NCBI RefSeq assembly: GCF_030216305.1 | Contig: NZ_JASOKT010000003.1 | Span: 1-64,000 of the forward strand | From: Actinotignum timonense | GTDB taxonomy: Bacteria; Actinomycetota; Actinomycetes; Actinomycetales; Actinomycetaceae | Direction: 5' to 3' | DNA length: 64,000 nucleotides | Shown: piece after piece, positions 49,289 through 58,638 of the stretch | How positions within the stretch are numbered: the first letter of the stretch is position 1 | Layout of the letters: the number at the start of each line of letters is the position of its first letter | The notes under the pieces: model-generated | Database searches by the model: none | The model's input: only the letters and a program-made list of their open reading frames with translations | What the model was told of the DNA's origin: nothing | Program-made: the position numbers and the translations under genes

Positions 49289-50428
49289 ATGGGGAAAGCA
49301 GTGAAGCGGGTCGGTATCCTCACTGCCGGCGGTGATGCCCCTGGCCTCAATGCCGCCATCCGCGGGTTTGGTAAAGCCGCGATGGGCAAGTACGGCATGG
49401 AGCTGGTGGGGTACCGCAACGGTATTACCGGGCTCGTCAATAACCGCTATATGCCGCTGGATTCGGATTCGCTGGCCGGGATTTTGACGCAGGGTGGCAC
49501 GATGCTGGGCACCTCGCGCGATAAGGTTCATAAGTTCCCGGACGGCAACGGCGGGTACGTGGATATGATTCCGCAGATCGCCCAGAACCTCGAAGATGAG
49601 CATATCGATGCGCTGGTGTGCATCGGCGGGGGCGGGACCGCGAAGAACGCGAATCGGCTGGCGCAGGCCGGGCTGCCCGTTATCCACCTGCCCAAAACCA
49701 TCGATAACGACATCATGCACACGGACACCAGCTTCGGTTTTTCGACGGCGCTGTCTATCGCCACCGATGCTATTGACCGGCTCCATTCCACCGCCCATTC
49801 CCATCACCGCATTATCGTGGTGGAGCTGATGGGGCATCGGGCCGGGTGGCTTACGCTGGGTGCCGGGATTGCCGGAGGTGCCGATATTATTCTCATCCCG
49901 GAGATCCCGTATTCGATTGAGTCGTGTGCGGCGTCGATCCGGCGGCGGGCGGAAAATGGGCGGCCTTTCTCCGTGGTGGCCGTGGCCGAAGGCGCGCATT
50001 CTATTCCGGTGGCAGCCCAGCTGGCCGCCGCCAATGACCTAGTACGCCACGCCCCCACCCCGGAGGCGAAAGAGGCGGCGAAGAGCCACCGGCGTTCCAT
50101 TGAGGAAAACGAGCGCGAATCTACTTTCCTGGTGGCGCAGCAGCTGGAGGAGGCCACCGGCTTGGAGGCACGCGTAACCATCCTTGGCTACGTGCAGCGC
50201 GGGGGAATTCCCGACGCCGCGGACCGGCTGCTGGGAACCGTGCTGGGGAGCGCGGCCGCCGATGTGGTGGCGCACGGGAAATCCGGCGTGATGATCGCCT
50301 CCCAGAACGGGCAGGCCGTGCCGGTGCCGCTCGAGGATGTGGCCGGGAAGGACAAGTTGGTCCCGGTGGATCACCCCTGGGTGGCCGCGGCGCGCGCCGT
50401 CGGCACCAGCCTGGGTGAGGCGCTCTAA
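49289..50428 (+). CDS. pfkA: 6-phosphofructokinase
   Basis: 379 residues. It phosphorylates fructose 6-phosphate. [12 protein letters not shown] (11-22), PKTIDND with catalytic Asp 139, and [10 protein letters not shown] are in place. The phosphate-donor loop reads [10 protein letters not shown]: the Gly that marks ATP use is present, but the Mg-binding Asp of GGDGS is Gly 115. Lys 136 before TIDND is shared with PPi enzymes and with actinobacterial ATP enzymes. The phosphate donor is therefore not certain. Confidence 0.93.
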   Translation: MGKAVKRVGILTAGGDAPGLNAAIRGFGKAAMGKYGMELVGYRNGITGLVNNRYMPLDSDSLAGILTQGGTMLGTSRDKVHKFPDGNGGYVDMIPQIAQNLEDEHIDALVCIGGGGTAKNANRLAQAGLPVIHLPKTIDNDIMHTDTSFGFSTALSIATDAIDRLHSTAHSHHRIIVVELMGHRAGWLTLGAGIAGGADIILIPEIPYSIESCAASIRRRAENGRPFSVVAVAEGAHSIPVAAQLAAANDLVRHAPTPEAKEAAKSHRRSIEENERESTFLVAQQLEEATGLEARVTILGYVQRGGIPDAADRLLGTVLGSAAADVVAHGKSGVMIASQNGQAVPVPLEDVAGKDKLVPVDHPWVAAARAVGTSLGEAL

Positions 50429-50478
50429 GCGACAAACCCTCGCGTCACTGACCGAGAAGTGGCGCATGTAGACACAAC

Positions 50479-50521
50479 CGCGGGCCGGAAGTTTGGAACT
50501 GATCCAAACAACCGGCCCGCG
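50479..50521. terminator. Long bidirectional hairpin between convergent genes
   Basis: CGCGGGCCGG..GTTTGGA pairs with TCCAAAC..CCGGCCCGCG around a five-base loop. Confidence 0.75.
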
Positions 50522-50548
50522 CTGTATATGTGCCACGGCGGCTGATCG

Positions 50549-52708
50549 CTAGCGGCGCACCGCCGGGGTATCGGTTCCGTTTCCGTCCCAATCGCCCACG
50601 TAGAGCTCGTCGCTCACGCGCCCGTAGGTGAGCACAGAATCAGCATCACCAGCACCCAGCGAGTTCTTGACGTAGATGTTGTTGGCCCGCCGGACCGCGA
50701 AAGTATCGCGGCCATCGCCGTCGAAATCACCCAGGATGGTGGCATCTCCAGCGCGCCCGTAAGCGAATACATGATCCGCGATTCCCGAGGAGATGTGGTT
50801 CTTCACGAAGTAGGTGCTACCGCGGCGCACCGCGAAAGTATCGATACCGTCTCCGTTGAAGTCACCGGCGTACACGGTGTCCCCGTAGCGGCCGTAGTTA
50901 ATGACCTGGTCGGCGTTCCCGCTGTGGAGCGAGTTGAGAACATAGAAGGTATTGCCGCGCCGGACCGCGAAAGTATCGCGGCCATCGCCGTCGAAATCAC
51001 CGACGAGGATCTCATCGCCCACCCGTCCGTAGCTGAAGGCAATATCGGCGGCACCCCCGTCCACGGAGTTCTTCACGTAGATCATATTGCCGCGGCGCAC
51101 CGCGAAAGTATCCGTACCGTCGCCATTCCAGTCACCGACAAGCACTTCATCGCGGGCTCGGCCATAGGAGAACACCGAGGATGCCTGGGTGGATGTCCAG
51201 TCATTCGACACGTAGAACACGTTGCCGGTATCTGCCGGGCGCCCCGGGGTATCGATCCGGTCCACCCACTCTTGGGCGCGCAGCACCTCAGCTTCGGCCT
51301 TGGCGAGCTTCGCGATAAGATCGCTAGCTTCGGAAAGTTTGGCATCAATGTCCTTGAAATGCGCCAGGGCCTCGGCGCGGGACTTCTTGGTTTCCGGGAA
51401 GCTCTTTTGGGCCTTGAGCGCTTCGTCGTAGGAGTGTTTGGCAACGAAGTGGACGCTGCGAGCGCTCTTCAAAGTATCCCTGGCCTGATCGAGTTTCGCC
51501 CGCGCGGCCGGATCTTCCTTACCCGCATTCGCGCGCTGGAAGGCATCCTGTGCTTCCACCACCGCGCGGCGCGCCTCGGGAGTCCCGTGGGTCATATTTT
51601 CCCGCGCACTCCCGATATATCCATCCAGGCGGGCCAGGTACTCAGCGGTGGTGTAGCCGGGTAGGTAGCTCTGGCTAAATCTATCCCCGCGCCCGAAAGT
51701 ATTGCCAAAGAAGTACGTGGGATGCGCATCATAATCTGCGATGGCGAAGCCGGTAACCACGTACTCCGGCTTAATAATATTGAGGTAGTGGCCAATTTTT
51801 GGGTAGTCGCGCACGCCCCGGTCATACTCTGCTTTTTCCTTGTCATACCACAGGGTGAAGGGATCCCCATTGCGGCTGGGCATGGCGGCAATATTCTCCC
51901 CGTAATTGAAACCACCCACGTGATCGAAGAAGCCGCCGTGCACATTCACATTGGCATTGACCTGGGCACGAGCCATAAGAGCGGAAGAAATCTTCAGCGG
52001 GGCAAGCCCGTGGCGCGCCCGCAGCTCATTGAGCTTATCCACGCGCTGAATTGAGTCGCGCATGAGATCCAGATTAGTGGCGTCGCCAGGCTGCCCGAAA
52101 CGGGTGTATTGCGGAATCGGAACATCGTTCACGGTACCCGTCTCAGAGAAAGCCTCAACCGCGGCCGTATCCCCCATCGCCTCGAAGAATCCGAGCGAGC
52201 CGCGATTCCAACGGGCCTGGGCTTCCCGCTTGGAGGCCTCGAGCGCAGCATTCGCGCTATCCATCTGGCGTTGCGCCGCTGCTACGGCCGCCGGATCAGG
52301 CTGGGTGGCGGCGTTGTATTCCGCCTGAGCCTGATCGAATTCACGCTGAGCCGCCGCAAGCTGGGTTGCGGCATCGTCGTACGTCTTCTTCACCTGATCG
52401 AAGTTATCGACGTAGTACTTTTCCTGGTTATACCGCGCTTCCCAGGTGCTGCGGTCCTTAGCTGCCTTGGCCCATTCCTGCGCGAGTTTGCGCGCTTCGG
52501 CCACATCAATCCCTTTGGCTTCCAGCTCAGCGACGATGGCGTCGCGATCTTTAATAGCTTTGGCCAGGCAGGCCCGCATCTGATCCGGGGTCATTTTTCC
52601 CGCGCCGCACACCAGCCGGGCTGGCTCTTGCGCAGGGGCGGCGGGCAGGGCCTGGACTGCCAGCGGGGCGAGAAGCGTTCCCGCCAACATGAGTGCTGTT
52701 GTGCGCAT
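50549..52708 (-). CDS. Secreted CAP-domain protein with C-terminal FG-GAP-like repeats
   Basis: 719 residues. A signal peptide (1-27) precedes a coiled coil (about 60-170) and a CAP/SCP domain (about 220-350; LNELRARHGLAPL, HGGFFDHVGGFNYGENIAAM, TGFAIADYDAHPTYFFGNTFG). A second helical region (about 370-490) and five repeats of about 47 residues ending the protein follow, each with VGDWNGDGTDTFAVRRGN-like blades, as in VCBS/FG-GAP propellers. No wall-sorting signal, so it is probably released. The combination suggests a surface or matrix-binding secreted factor. AAGGAGACACAT precedes the ATG. Confidence 0.9.
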   Translation of the reverse strand: MRTTALMLAGTLLAPLAVQALPAAPAQEPARLVCGAGKMTPDQMRACLAKAIKDRDAIVAELEAKGIDVAEARKLAQEWAKAAKDRSTWEARYNQEKYYVDNFDQVKKTYDDAATQLAAAQREFDQAQAEYNAATQPDPAAVAAAQRQMDSANAALEASKREAQARWNRGSLGFFEAMGDTAAVEAFSETGTVNDVPIPQYTRFGQPGDATNLDLMRDSIQRVDKLNELRARHGLAPLKISSALMARAQVNANVNVHGGFFDHVGGFNYGENIAAMPSRNGDPFTLWYDKEKAEYDRGVRDYPKIGHYLNIIKPEYVVTGFAIADYDAHPTYFFGNTFGRGDRFSQSYLPGYTTAEYLARLDGYIGSARENMTHGTPEARRAVVEAQDAFQRANAGKEDPAARAKLDQARDTLKSARSVHFVAKHSYDEALKAQKSFPETKKSRAEALAHFKDIDAKLSEASDLIAKLAKAEAEVLRAQEWVDRIDTPGRPADTGNVFYVSNDWTSTQASSVFSYGRARDEVLVGDWNGDGTDTFAVRRGNMIYVKNSVDGGAADIAFSYGRVGDEILVGDFDGDGRDTFAVRRGNTFYVLNSLHSGNADQVINYGRYGDTVYAGDFNGDGIDTFAVRRGSTYFVKNHISSGIADHVFAYGRAGDATILGDFDGDGRDTFAVRRANNIYVKNSLGAGDADSVLTYGRVSDELYVGDWDGNGTDTPAVRR

Positions 52709-52916
52709 ATGTGTCTCCTTCGATCAGCGCTATACTCCCAGGTAATTTTCAGAATATAGGCATACACATTGAAAAATAAGTGACCCTGCGCACTATCACG
52801 AAGTCCGCGAAACCGCCCGGAGCACATACCCAGCTCAGGGCCCCGTTATCCCCAACCGGGGATAACCCTGTGGATAATTACATCGATGTTATTTGGGTGC
52901 GAATTGCGAGGTGGCG

Positions 52917-52952
52917 GCGGCGTCGTACCAAGAAAAAGAACGACGGCGCAGC
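52917..52952. terminator. Hairpin made of two inverted GACGACG motif copies
   Basis: GCGGCGTCGTAC (52917-52928) faces AACGACGGCGCAGC (52939-52952) across AAGAAAAAG, 11 bases beyond the rhomboid stop codon. A second case of the arrangement at 5201-5225. Confidence 0.6.
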
Positions 52953-52963
52953 GTGCCGCCCCC

Positions 52964-53632
52964 CTACCGGTACCCGAAGAAAACCGCGGCCACCAGGAAT
53001 GCCGCGCCGAGCAGCAAAATCGCGATGTCGCGGGCGGTGAGCGCGCGAGAGACGTGACGCCGGCGGGAAATAAAAGCCATGAGCAGCGCGCCCATAAGAA
53101 GCCCGCCCACGTGAGACTGCCAGGAAATATTGGTGCCGGGCAGGAAGCTGATCGCCAGGTTGATCGCGATGACCACGGCCATTTGGGTGAAGCTGCCGCC
53201 GAAACGCCGCAGCACCACGAACATCGCCGCGAAAATGCCGAAAACCGCGCCGGATGCGCCGACGGTGCCGGTGTAGTAGTCGATGTCGGTGGAGACCGTG
53301 TAAAGGACCATGACGTTCCCGGCCACCGCGCTGAGCAGGTACAACCCCAGGAAACGCCACCAGCCGATCATGCGCTCGAGCACCGAACCGATCAGCCACA
53401 GCGCGTACATATTGAAAAGTAAATGCGTGAAGCCGGCGTGCATGAAAGTGGAGGAGATGAAACGGTAGGGCTCTTCGTGGGCGATACCGGGGGCGAAAAT
53501 GAGGACTTGCCCCACGCGCGCGTCGAGCCATTGGGCCAGCAAAACCGCCACGTTTACCACAATAAGCGTGATGGTGACGTAGGGAACGGGTTTGCGGATC
53601 TGAAGACGGCGCTTCTTGGGAACGTTGTGCAC
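52964..53632 (-). CDS. Rhomboid-family intramembrane serine protease
   Basis: 222 residues with six to seven membrane helices. The catalytic Ser is in TVGASGAVFG and the catalytic His in SHVGGLLMG; HLLFNMYALW is the conserved loop. It cleaves membrane proteins within the bilayer. It belongs to the usual crgA/rhomboid/cyclophilin neighbourhood around the PknB operon in actinobacteria. Confidence 0.94.
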   Translation of the reverse strand: MHNVPKKRRLQIRKPVPYVTITLIVVNVAVLLAQWLDARVGQVLIFAPGIAHEEPYRFISSTFMHAGFTHLLFNMYALWLIGSVLERMIGWWRFLGLYLLSAVAGNVMVLYTVSTDIDYYTGTVGASGAVFGIFAAMFVVLRRFGGSFTQMAVVIAINLAISFLPGTNISWQSHVGGLLMGALLMAFISRRRHVSRALTARDIAILLLGAAFLVAAVFFGYR

Positions 53633-53716
53633 TTTCGGCCTCTCTGCGCGGTCATCCCGCTCGACAACTCTGCATTAAGCGTACCGGACAGCGCGCGGGT
53701 GTGAGCGATAAGGCAG

Positions 53717-55213
53717 CTAAGCGCCGGGCTTGGCGAGGCGGTAACGCTGCTTCGGGCTCGTCTTCGGTTCGGTGCGCTGCACCTCGCCCTCGGTAACCAG
53801 CGTATTAAGAACCGCTCGGGTGCCGCCCAGGCTAATTCCGGCAGCTCCGGCCAGTTCACGGCTGGTGGCGCTGGCATGCGTGCGCAAATAGTCGAGAATA
53901 CGTTCACGCGAGGAGGTCCCCGCAGCGGCACCCTGCTCCGCGGGTGTCATGCGGCGGCGCTCGAAAGTCAGACTAAAACTATCCAGGCGGTCGACAGGCC
54001 GCGCGGGGGGAAGCATTTCCCGCTCCAGCTGAGTCATAATTTCCTGATAGCCACTCCCCCGGTTTTCCGCCACAAAACCACCTTCTTCGAAGGGCGTAGA
54101 TTCCAGCAGCCGAGCCAGGAATTGATTTCGTGTGGAGGAGAGTCCGGTTGTACCCAGGGAATCAATGGTGACCGTGCCGAATAGCCCACCCGGATTGATT
54201 ACCTCCAAACGATCCGCGTAGAGGTTCAACTGCACCTGCGTACCGCGCGCCACCGGAGAATAATCGCGATGCATCAGCGCATTCGTGAGCGCCTCACGCA
54301 CCGCAACGAGCGGATAATCCACAAGGTCATGCCGAAAAGCACCGCGCACCACGCCACCCACGCGCATATTTTTTGCGACGACGCCGACACCGTCGGCCAC
54401 CAGGCTAGGAATGGGACCCGCCAGAGTCCCCGAGTCCAGATGCCGCTGCCCGGAAAGCGAGGAAGCTTTCGTTGATCCCGGATATACCGCGTAGGTGACC
54501 GTGAGGCGCGGGAAGAATTCCTGGGGATAGGTACCGAGGCAGAGGAGGCCGGCAAGGGTGGGATGGAGCTTCCCGTCCACGCCCGTGCCGACAATACGCA
54601 ACTGTGCCATCGCGGTTTCGTCCGGTAGTTTCCCGAAAATGCGCGGATGGTTGAGACGTTCGCGTTCCAGAACCGCGTGGACTAAATCATCATCGAGGGA
54701 GTCGAGGCCGGCTTCTTCCACCAGGTCGGTATCCCAATGCGGTTGTGTTTTGTTTTCCAGGAGGCGGTCAATTTCGTAGGCGGATAATTTGCGATCACCG
54801 TCGCCGGTGCGGATGAAGGAACCACCGTATACATTGCGGGCGGTGACGTAGCAGGGTTTATCGCGTGGCTGGAGCGGTGGGATAGCGGCCATGACCAGCG
54901 TGATGTCCCCGTACGGAACCATGGAAATATCCGCGCGCACCGGAGGCGTGAGGTTATCGCTACACACACCCGCGAGCGCATCATAGATTCGCGTTGCCGA
55001 GAAATGAGGAACCGGTGTGAAACCATGCGCCTCATCAAGCCCAAGAACAATCAAACCGCCCGAACCATTGCTGAAGGCTGAGAGTGTCTCCACGATGCTT
55101 TTCGGCAAACCGTGCGCGGCTGCTTTCACCTCGATGTGCTGAGAGTCGCGCCCCTGTTGGCGAAAATCTTCAACAAGGCGATCCGTTTCCTCGCTTGTTG
55201 TGGGGATGTGCAT
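53717..55213 (-). CDS. AlbA_2/Schlafen-like domain transcriptional regulator
   Basis: 498 residues. The N-terminal AlbA_2 domain has HIEVKAAAHGLPKSIVETLSAFSNGSGGLIVLGLDE. A central ATP-binding-like region (about 240-400; VREALTNALMHRDYSPVARGTQVQLNLYADRLEV) resembles the HATPase_c_4 domain usual in this family. A C-terminal winged helix (RERILDYLRTHASATSRELAGAAGISL) follows. It is probably a DNA-binding regulator of unknown signal. Two near-identical arrays of AACACTCA/TGAGTGTT motifs flank its promoter, so self-regulation is likely. The ATG at 55213 has a weak GGATGG site. Confidence 0.9.
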   Translation of the reverse strand: MHIPTTSEETDRLVEDFRQQGRDSQHIEVKAAAHGLPKSIVETLSAFSNGSGGLIVLGLDEAHGFTPVPHFSATRIYDALAGVCSDNLTPPVRADISMVPYGDITLVMAAIPPLQPRDKPCYVTARNVYGGSFIRTGDGDRKLSAYEIDRLLENKTQPHWDTDLVEEAGLDSLDDDLVHAVLERERLNHPRIFGKLPDETAMAQLRIVGTGVDGKLHPTLAGLLCLGTYPQEFFPRLTVTYAVYPGSTKASSLSGQRHLDSGTLAGPIPSLVADGVGVVAKNMRVGGVVRGAFRHDLVDYPLVAVREALTNALMHRDYSPVARGTQVQLNLYADRLEVINPGGLFGTVTIDSLGTTGLSSTRNQFLARLLESTPFEEGGFVAENRGSGYQEIMTQLEREMLPPARPVDRLDSFSLTFERRRMTPAEQGAAAGTSSRERILDYLRTHASATSRELAGAAGISLGGTRAVLNTLVTEGEVQRTEPKTSPKQRYRLAKPGA

Positions 55214-55230
55214 ACTGCCATCCTACGAAC

Positions 55231-55297
55231 TCTCAACTTAACACTCAACTCAACACTCATGTATGTGAGTGTTAAGTTGAGTGTTGGGATGAGTGTT
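55231..55297. promoter_or_regulatory. AACACTCA operator array, copy 1
   Basis: The block from CTCAACTTAACACTCA to GATGAGTGTT holds several AACACTCA or CAACT units and their inverse, centred on CATGTATGTG. It ends 18 bases upstream of the AlbA_2 start codon. Confidence 0.65.
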
Positions 55298-55431
55298 ACC
55301 GGCACGTATTACGTAACCCGGCTCGCGAGCGCGCGAAATCTAGCTATAGGCGATTTGACCAGGTTATTTAGCGCCTTATCCACCCTCTCATCCATTCCTA
55401 ACCCAAGTAAAAATATGGGCGCACCCGCAAG

Positions 55432-55511
55432 CTCTCAACTTAACACTCAACTCAACACTCATGTGTGTGAGTGTTGAGTTGAGTGTTCGGATGAGTGTTG
55501 AGTTGAGTGTT
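55432..55511. promoter_or_regulatory. AACACTCA operator array, copy 2
   Basis: It repeats copy 1 with only a few changes (GTATG to GTGTG, TTAAG to TTGAG, TTGGG to TTCGG) plus an extra GTTGAGTTGAGTGTT. The 134 bases between the copies presumably hold the promoter; no gene is seen in 55214-55655. Confidence 0.65.
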
Positions 55512-55595
55512 CCGGCGCGGTGGGCAGCGGCGCGTGTAACAGAAGGGCCAGCGGAGCGGGCAGCAATGGAGCGGGCGGCGGCGCGGACATACAAA

Positions 55596-55625
55596 AGCGG
55601 GGCGGTACCTGGGCACCACCCCGCT
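55596..55625 (-). terminator. Terminator of the cyclophilin gene
   Basis: AGCGGGG..GGT pairs with ACC..CCCCGCT and, on the minus strand, runs into TTTTGT. Confidence 0.7.
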
Positions 55626-55655
55626 CATCACGTATGCGGAAACTTCGCTTATTGC

Positions 55656-56177
55656 TTAGTCGATAACCTCGACAGAGGAAATCACCACGTCATTGAGCGG
55701 GCGATCATTCCCGCCGGTGGGAACCGCGGCGATCTTATCCACAACCTTGACGGATTCCTCATCGGCTACCTTCCCGAAGATGGTGTGCTTGCCGAGCAGC
55801 CACGGGGTGGGGGCCACCGTGATGAAGAACTGCGACCCGTTGGTGCCCTTGCCGAAGCGAGTGCCGGCATTGGCCATGGCCAGCACGTAGGGGGCGTCAA
55901 AGTTGAGGCCGGGAGCGATTTCGTCGTCGAACGTGTAACCGGGACCACCGGTGCCGTTACCGAGCGGATCCCCGCCCTGAATCATGAAACCGGAGATCAC
56001 GCGGTGGAAGATCGTTCCGTTGTACAGCGGATCGGTCGAAGCCTGACCGGTGGCGGGATTGGTCCATTCGCGTTCACCGCGAGCTAGTCCGGTGAAATTA
56101 GCGACCGTTTCGGGCGCTTCGTTCGGGAAGAGTTCGACGCGAATATCGCCTTCGCTTGTGTGAAAAATTGCTTCCAT
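55656..56177 (-). CDS. ppiA: Cyclophilin-type peptidyl-prolyl isomerase
   Basis: 173 residues. The whole cyclophilin fold is present (GDIRVELFPNEAPETVANFTGLA, FHRVISGFMIQGGDPLGNGTGGPGYTFDDE, GSQFFITVAPTPWLLGKHTIFGKV). Arg in FHRV and Phe/Gln in FMIQGGD are the catalytic positions. No signal peptide, so it acts in the cytoplasm. The start at 56177 follows the family N-terminus; no ribosome site is evident, and an upstream ATG at 56201 is possible. Confidence 0.93.
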   Translation of the reverse strand: MEAIFHTSEGDIRVELFPNEAPETVANFTGLARGEREWTNPATGQASTDPLYNGTIFHRVISGFMIQGGDPLGNGTGGPGYTFDDEIAPGLNFDAPYVLAMANAGTRFGKGTNGSQFFITVAPTPWLLGKHTIFGKVADEESVKVVDKIAAVPTGGNDRPLNDVVISSVEVID

Positions 56178-56321
56178 GCGCTCAAGTCTCGCACACCTCA
56201 TGGTTTTATGCCACGCGAAAAGCAAACGTGATTCAAGTGACAAATAGGGTGCGAAAAGTGAAACAATAGAGGGGTACTCAATCGCAGGAAAATTCTGTGG
56301 TTCAACGGTAGGAGGTCAACG

Positions 56322-57269
56322 ATGGCTTGTGGACGAAGCCGCGCGGACAAGCGGGCCAAGAAAGCGCAGCGGGAGGTTGACGCCATTATGGCGAAAATCG
56401 ATGAGCTACGCGGCCAGGCCGAACGCACCGCGAAGAAAGCCCAGCTCAAGGGGAAGCGGAATCAGAAGAAGTGGGAGCACAAGGCGAAGAGCGCCGCGTC
56501 TGATTTCCAGGATTACGCGAAGCAGGCCGGCGAACGCCTGAGCGATTACGCCAATCAGGGTTACGAATGGGCGGCACCACGCGCCCAGGAGCTGGCCGAA
56601 AAGGCGAAGCCGTACGTGGAGCAGGCGAAGGCCGTGGGCAACGATCTTGCGGAGAAGGCCAAGCCCTACGTGGAGCAAGCCCGCGATAATGCTTCGGAGT
56701 TCGTGGAGAACGTCCGCAATGATTACCTCCCGCGCGCCCAGCGTGCCCTGCATGCCGCGGCGGAGGCAGCCAAAGGTGAGGGAACGGTGGCCGAACGCGG
56801 TCAGAAGATCGCGCGGGTGGCCTCGCGTGAGATTCAGACTCCCGAACCGGTGAAGAAGTCCCGCGGGAAGGGCCGGGTTTTCGGCACCATCGCGCTGGTT
56901 GGCGGCCTCGGAGTTGCGGTCTACTACCTGTGGAAGCGCTCGCAGCCCACGGAGGATCCCTGGGCGGAAGCCTACTGGGAAGATGTGGACGGCGTGAAGG
57001 CTCCCGTGGAAGATGCGGAAGATTCCGTGCAGGCCGGTGCTGAGGAAGTTGCGGAAACTGCGGAAGATGTTGTGAACGACGCCGCAAGCGCAGCTGGCGA
57101 CGTGGCCGATAAGGCCAAGCGTGCTGGCTCCCGGGCTGAAGATGCCGTCAAGGAACGCGCGCACGAGGCCAAGGATGCGGCGGAGGATGTTGCGGATAAG
57201 GCCAAGGAAGCCGCGCAGCACGCCGCTGACCAGGCCAAGGACATCGTCGAAGATATTGCGGAGAAGTAG
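56322..57269 (+). CDS. Helical membrane-anchored protein with apolipoprotein/LEA-like repeats
   Basis: 315 residues. A basic coiled-coil N-terminus (AxxxAxKAKPYVEQA repeats, residues 1-150) is followed by one membrane segment (about 188-205, GTIALVGGLGVAVYYLWKR). The C-terminus consists of 11-residue-like repeats rich in Ala, Asp, Glu and Lys (DVADKAKxA, DAAEDVADKAKEAAQ). Proteins of this layout often lie beside cyclophilin genes in actinobacteria; their role is unknown. A GAACGACGCCGCA motif copy lies at 57074-57086. Confidence 0.8.
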   Translation: MACGRSRADKRAKKAQREVDAIMAKIDELRGQAERTAKKAQLKGKRNQKKWEHKAKSAASDFQDYAKQAGERLSDYANQGYEWAAPRAQELAEKAKPYVEQAKAVGNDLAEKAKPYVEQARDNASEFVENVRNDYLPRAQRALHAAAEAAKGEGTVAERGQKIARVASREIQTPEPVKKSRGKGRVFGTIALVGGLGVAVYYLWKRSQPTEDPWAEAYWEDVDGVKAPVEDAEDSVQAGAEEVAETAEDVVNDAASAAGDVADKAKRAGSRAEDAVKERAHEAKDAAEDVADKAKEAAQHAADQAKDIVEDIAEK

Positions 57270-57358
57270 GGTTTTCGGGGAGGGCTCATACCTCCTGGAG
57301 GGCTCACGCCTTCGCGGAAACTAGAGCGGCAATAGCGGCCGGCGGTAGCCGCAGTAGC

Positions 57359-57396
57359 GAGCGCGGCTCGGGCATAGAACGGCCCGGGCCGCGCTC
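57359..57396. terminator. Bidirectional hairpin terminator
   Basis: GAGCGCGGC(TCGGG) pairs with (CCCGG)GCCGCGCTC between convergent genes. Confidence 0.7.
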
Positions 57397-57450
57397 CTCT
57401 ATATCTGCTTTGGGGTCGCAGGTGCTGCGAGTCAGCTACTCCGAGCCCCG

Positions 57451-58494
57451 CTATTCGCCGGCCAGCAGCTCCTTGACCCGCGGGATCACCTCGGTGCCGA
57501 AGAGCTCGATGGAGGAAAGGTTCTGCTCGTGGGGCTGCGAGCCGTAGGAGACCTTGAGGTCGTAGCGGGTGGCGCCCAGTTCGCGCATGCCGGTGGCGAT
57601 TTTGCGGGCCACCGTTTCCGGTGAACCCACCGCCAGCGCCCCGTTCTTCACCTCGTAGAGGTATGCCTCCCGCGACGGCGGGCGCCAGCCGCGCTCCCGC
57701 CCGATCCGGGAATTTGTTTCCACGTAGAAGTCGAAGAAGTCAGCCACGGCTTCCTCATCGGTGCGAGCAACATAACCGTAGGAGTGGTAGCCTACCTCAG
57801 CTGCGCCGTCGTTCCCGAACTGCTCCCAGGCGCGCCGGTACAGATCCGTGAACGGAACAAAACGCGAGGTGGGGCCGCCAATAATGGCGAGCATGAGCGG
57901 GAGTTTGTAATGCGCGGCGCGCACCACCGATTCGGGGCTGCCGCCCACGGCGACCCAGGTGGGCAGCGGGCCGTGTTCGAGCGGCGGGTAAAGGGTGACG
58001 GCGCGCAGCGCCTGCGTGTGCGGGCCGCCTTTCCAGGTGACAGGTTGGCCGTTGCGAGCGAGGAGTTCGGTGAGCAGGGAGAGTTTTTCGTTGAAGAGAT
58101 CTTCGTAATCGGCCAGGTCGTAGCCGTATAGCGGGAAGGATTCGGTGAAGGAGCCACGACCCACCATGAGTTCGGCGCGCCCGTTGGAGAGGGCGTCCAC
58201 GGTGGCGAAGCGTTCGACCACACGGACCGGATCGTCCGAGCTGAGGACGGTGACGGCGGAGGAGAGGCGGATGCGCTGGGTGCGCGCGGCAATCGCGGCG
58301 AGGACCACATCGGGGGCGGGGATCGCGTAATCGTCGCGATGGTGTTCACCGATATTGAAAATGTCGACGCCGACCTCTTCGGCGCGCACCGCTTCGGCCA
58401 CCACATTGCGGACCACCTGGGCGTGGCTGAGCTTGGTGCCGGAGGCATCTGCGGTGACGTCGCCAAAAGTATCGATTCCGAAGGTGTAGGTCAT
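57451..58494 (-). CDS. Luciferase-like (LLM) flavin-dependent oxidoreductase
   Basis: 347 residues from the ATG at 58494 (AAAGGACCTGAT upstream). The TIM-barrel family signature is clear: AEEVGVDIFNIGEHHRDDYAIPAP, RIRLSSAVTVLSSDDPVRVVERFATVDALSNGR, PTWVAVGGSPES, VGSPETVARKI. It belongs to the SsuD/alkanal monooxygenase-like group using FMNH2. The substrate is unknown. Confidence 0.92.
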   Translation of the reverse strand: MTYTFGIDTFGDVTADASGTKLSHAQVVRNVVAEAVRAEEVGVDIFNIGEHHRDDYAIPAPDVVLAAIAARTQRIRLSSAVTVLSSDDPVRVVERFATVDALSNGRAELMVGRGSFTESFPLYGYDLADYEDLFNEKLSLLTELLARNGQPVTWKGGPHTQALRAVTLYPPLEHGPLPTWVAVGGSPESVVRAAHYKLPLMLAIIGGPTSRFVPFTDLYRRAWEQFGNDGAAEVGYHSYGYVARTDEEAVADFFDFYVETNSRIGRERGWRPPSREAYLYEVKNGALAVGSPETVARKIATGMRELGATRYDLKVSYGSQPHEQNLSSIELFGTEVIPRVKELLAGE

Positions 58495-58638
58495 ATCAGG
58501 TCCTTTCGAGGGCCGCGTGAGAGCCGGTGGCGCGGGGGCCGGGGCGCGAGGTACCGGTGGCACGCGACTAACCAGTAGCGCAAGCCACCGGTCTGAGCTT
58601 AGCCACAGCACGAGCCGGAGTCACCCACTGATTGAACT

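Noticed and set aside
52878-53531. Alternative Arg-rich frame over the rhomboid gene
   Set aside because: Frame-shifted shadow of the rhomboid protein, which has all catalytic motifs.
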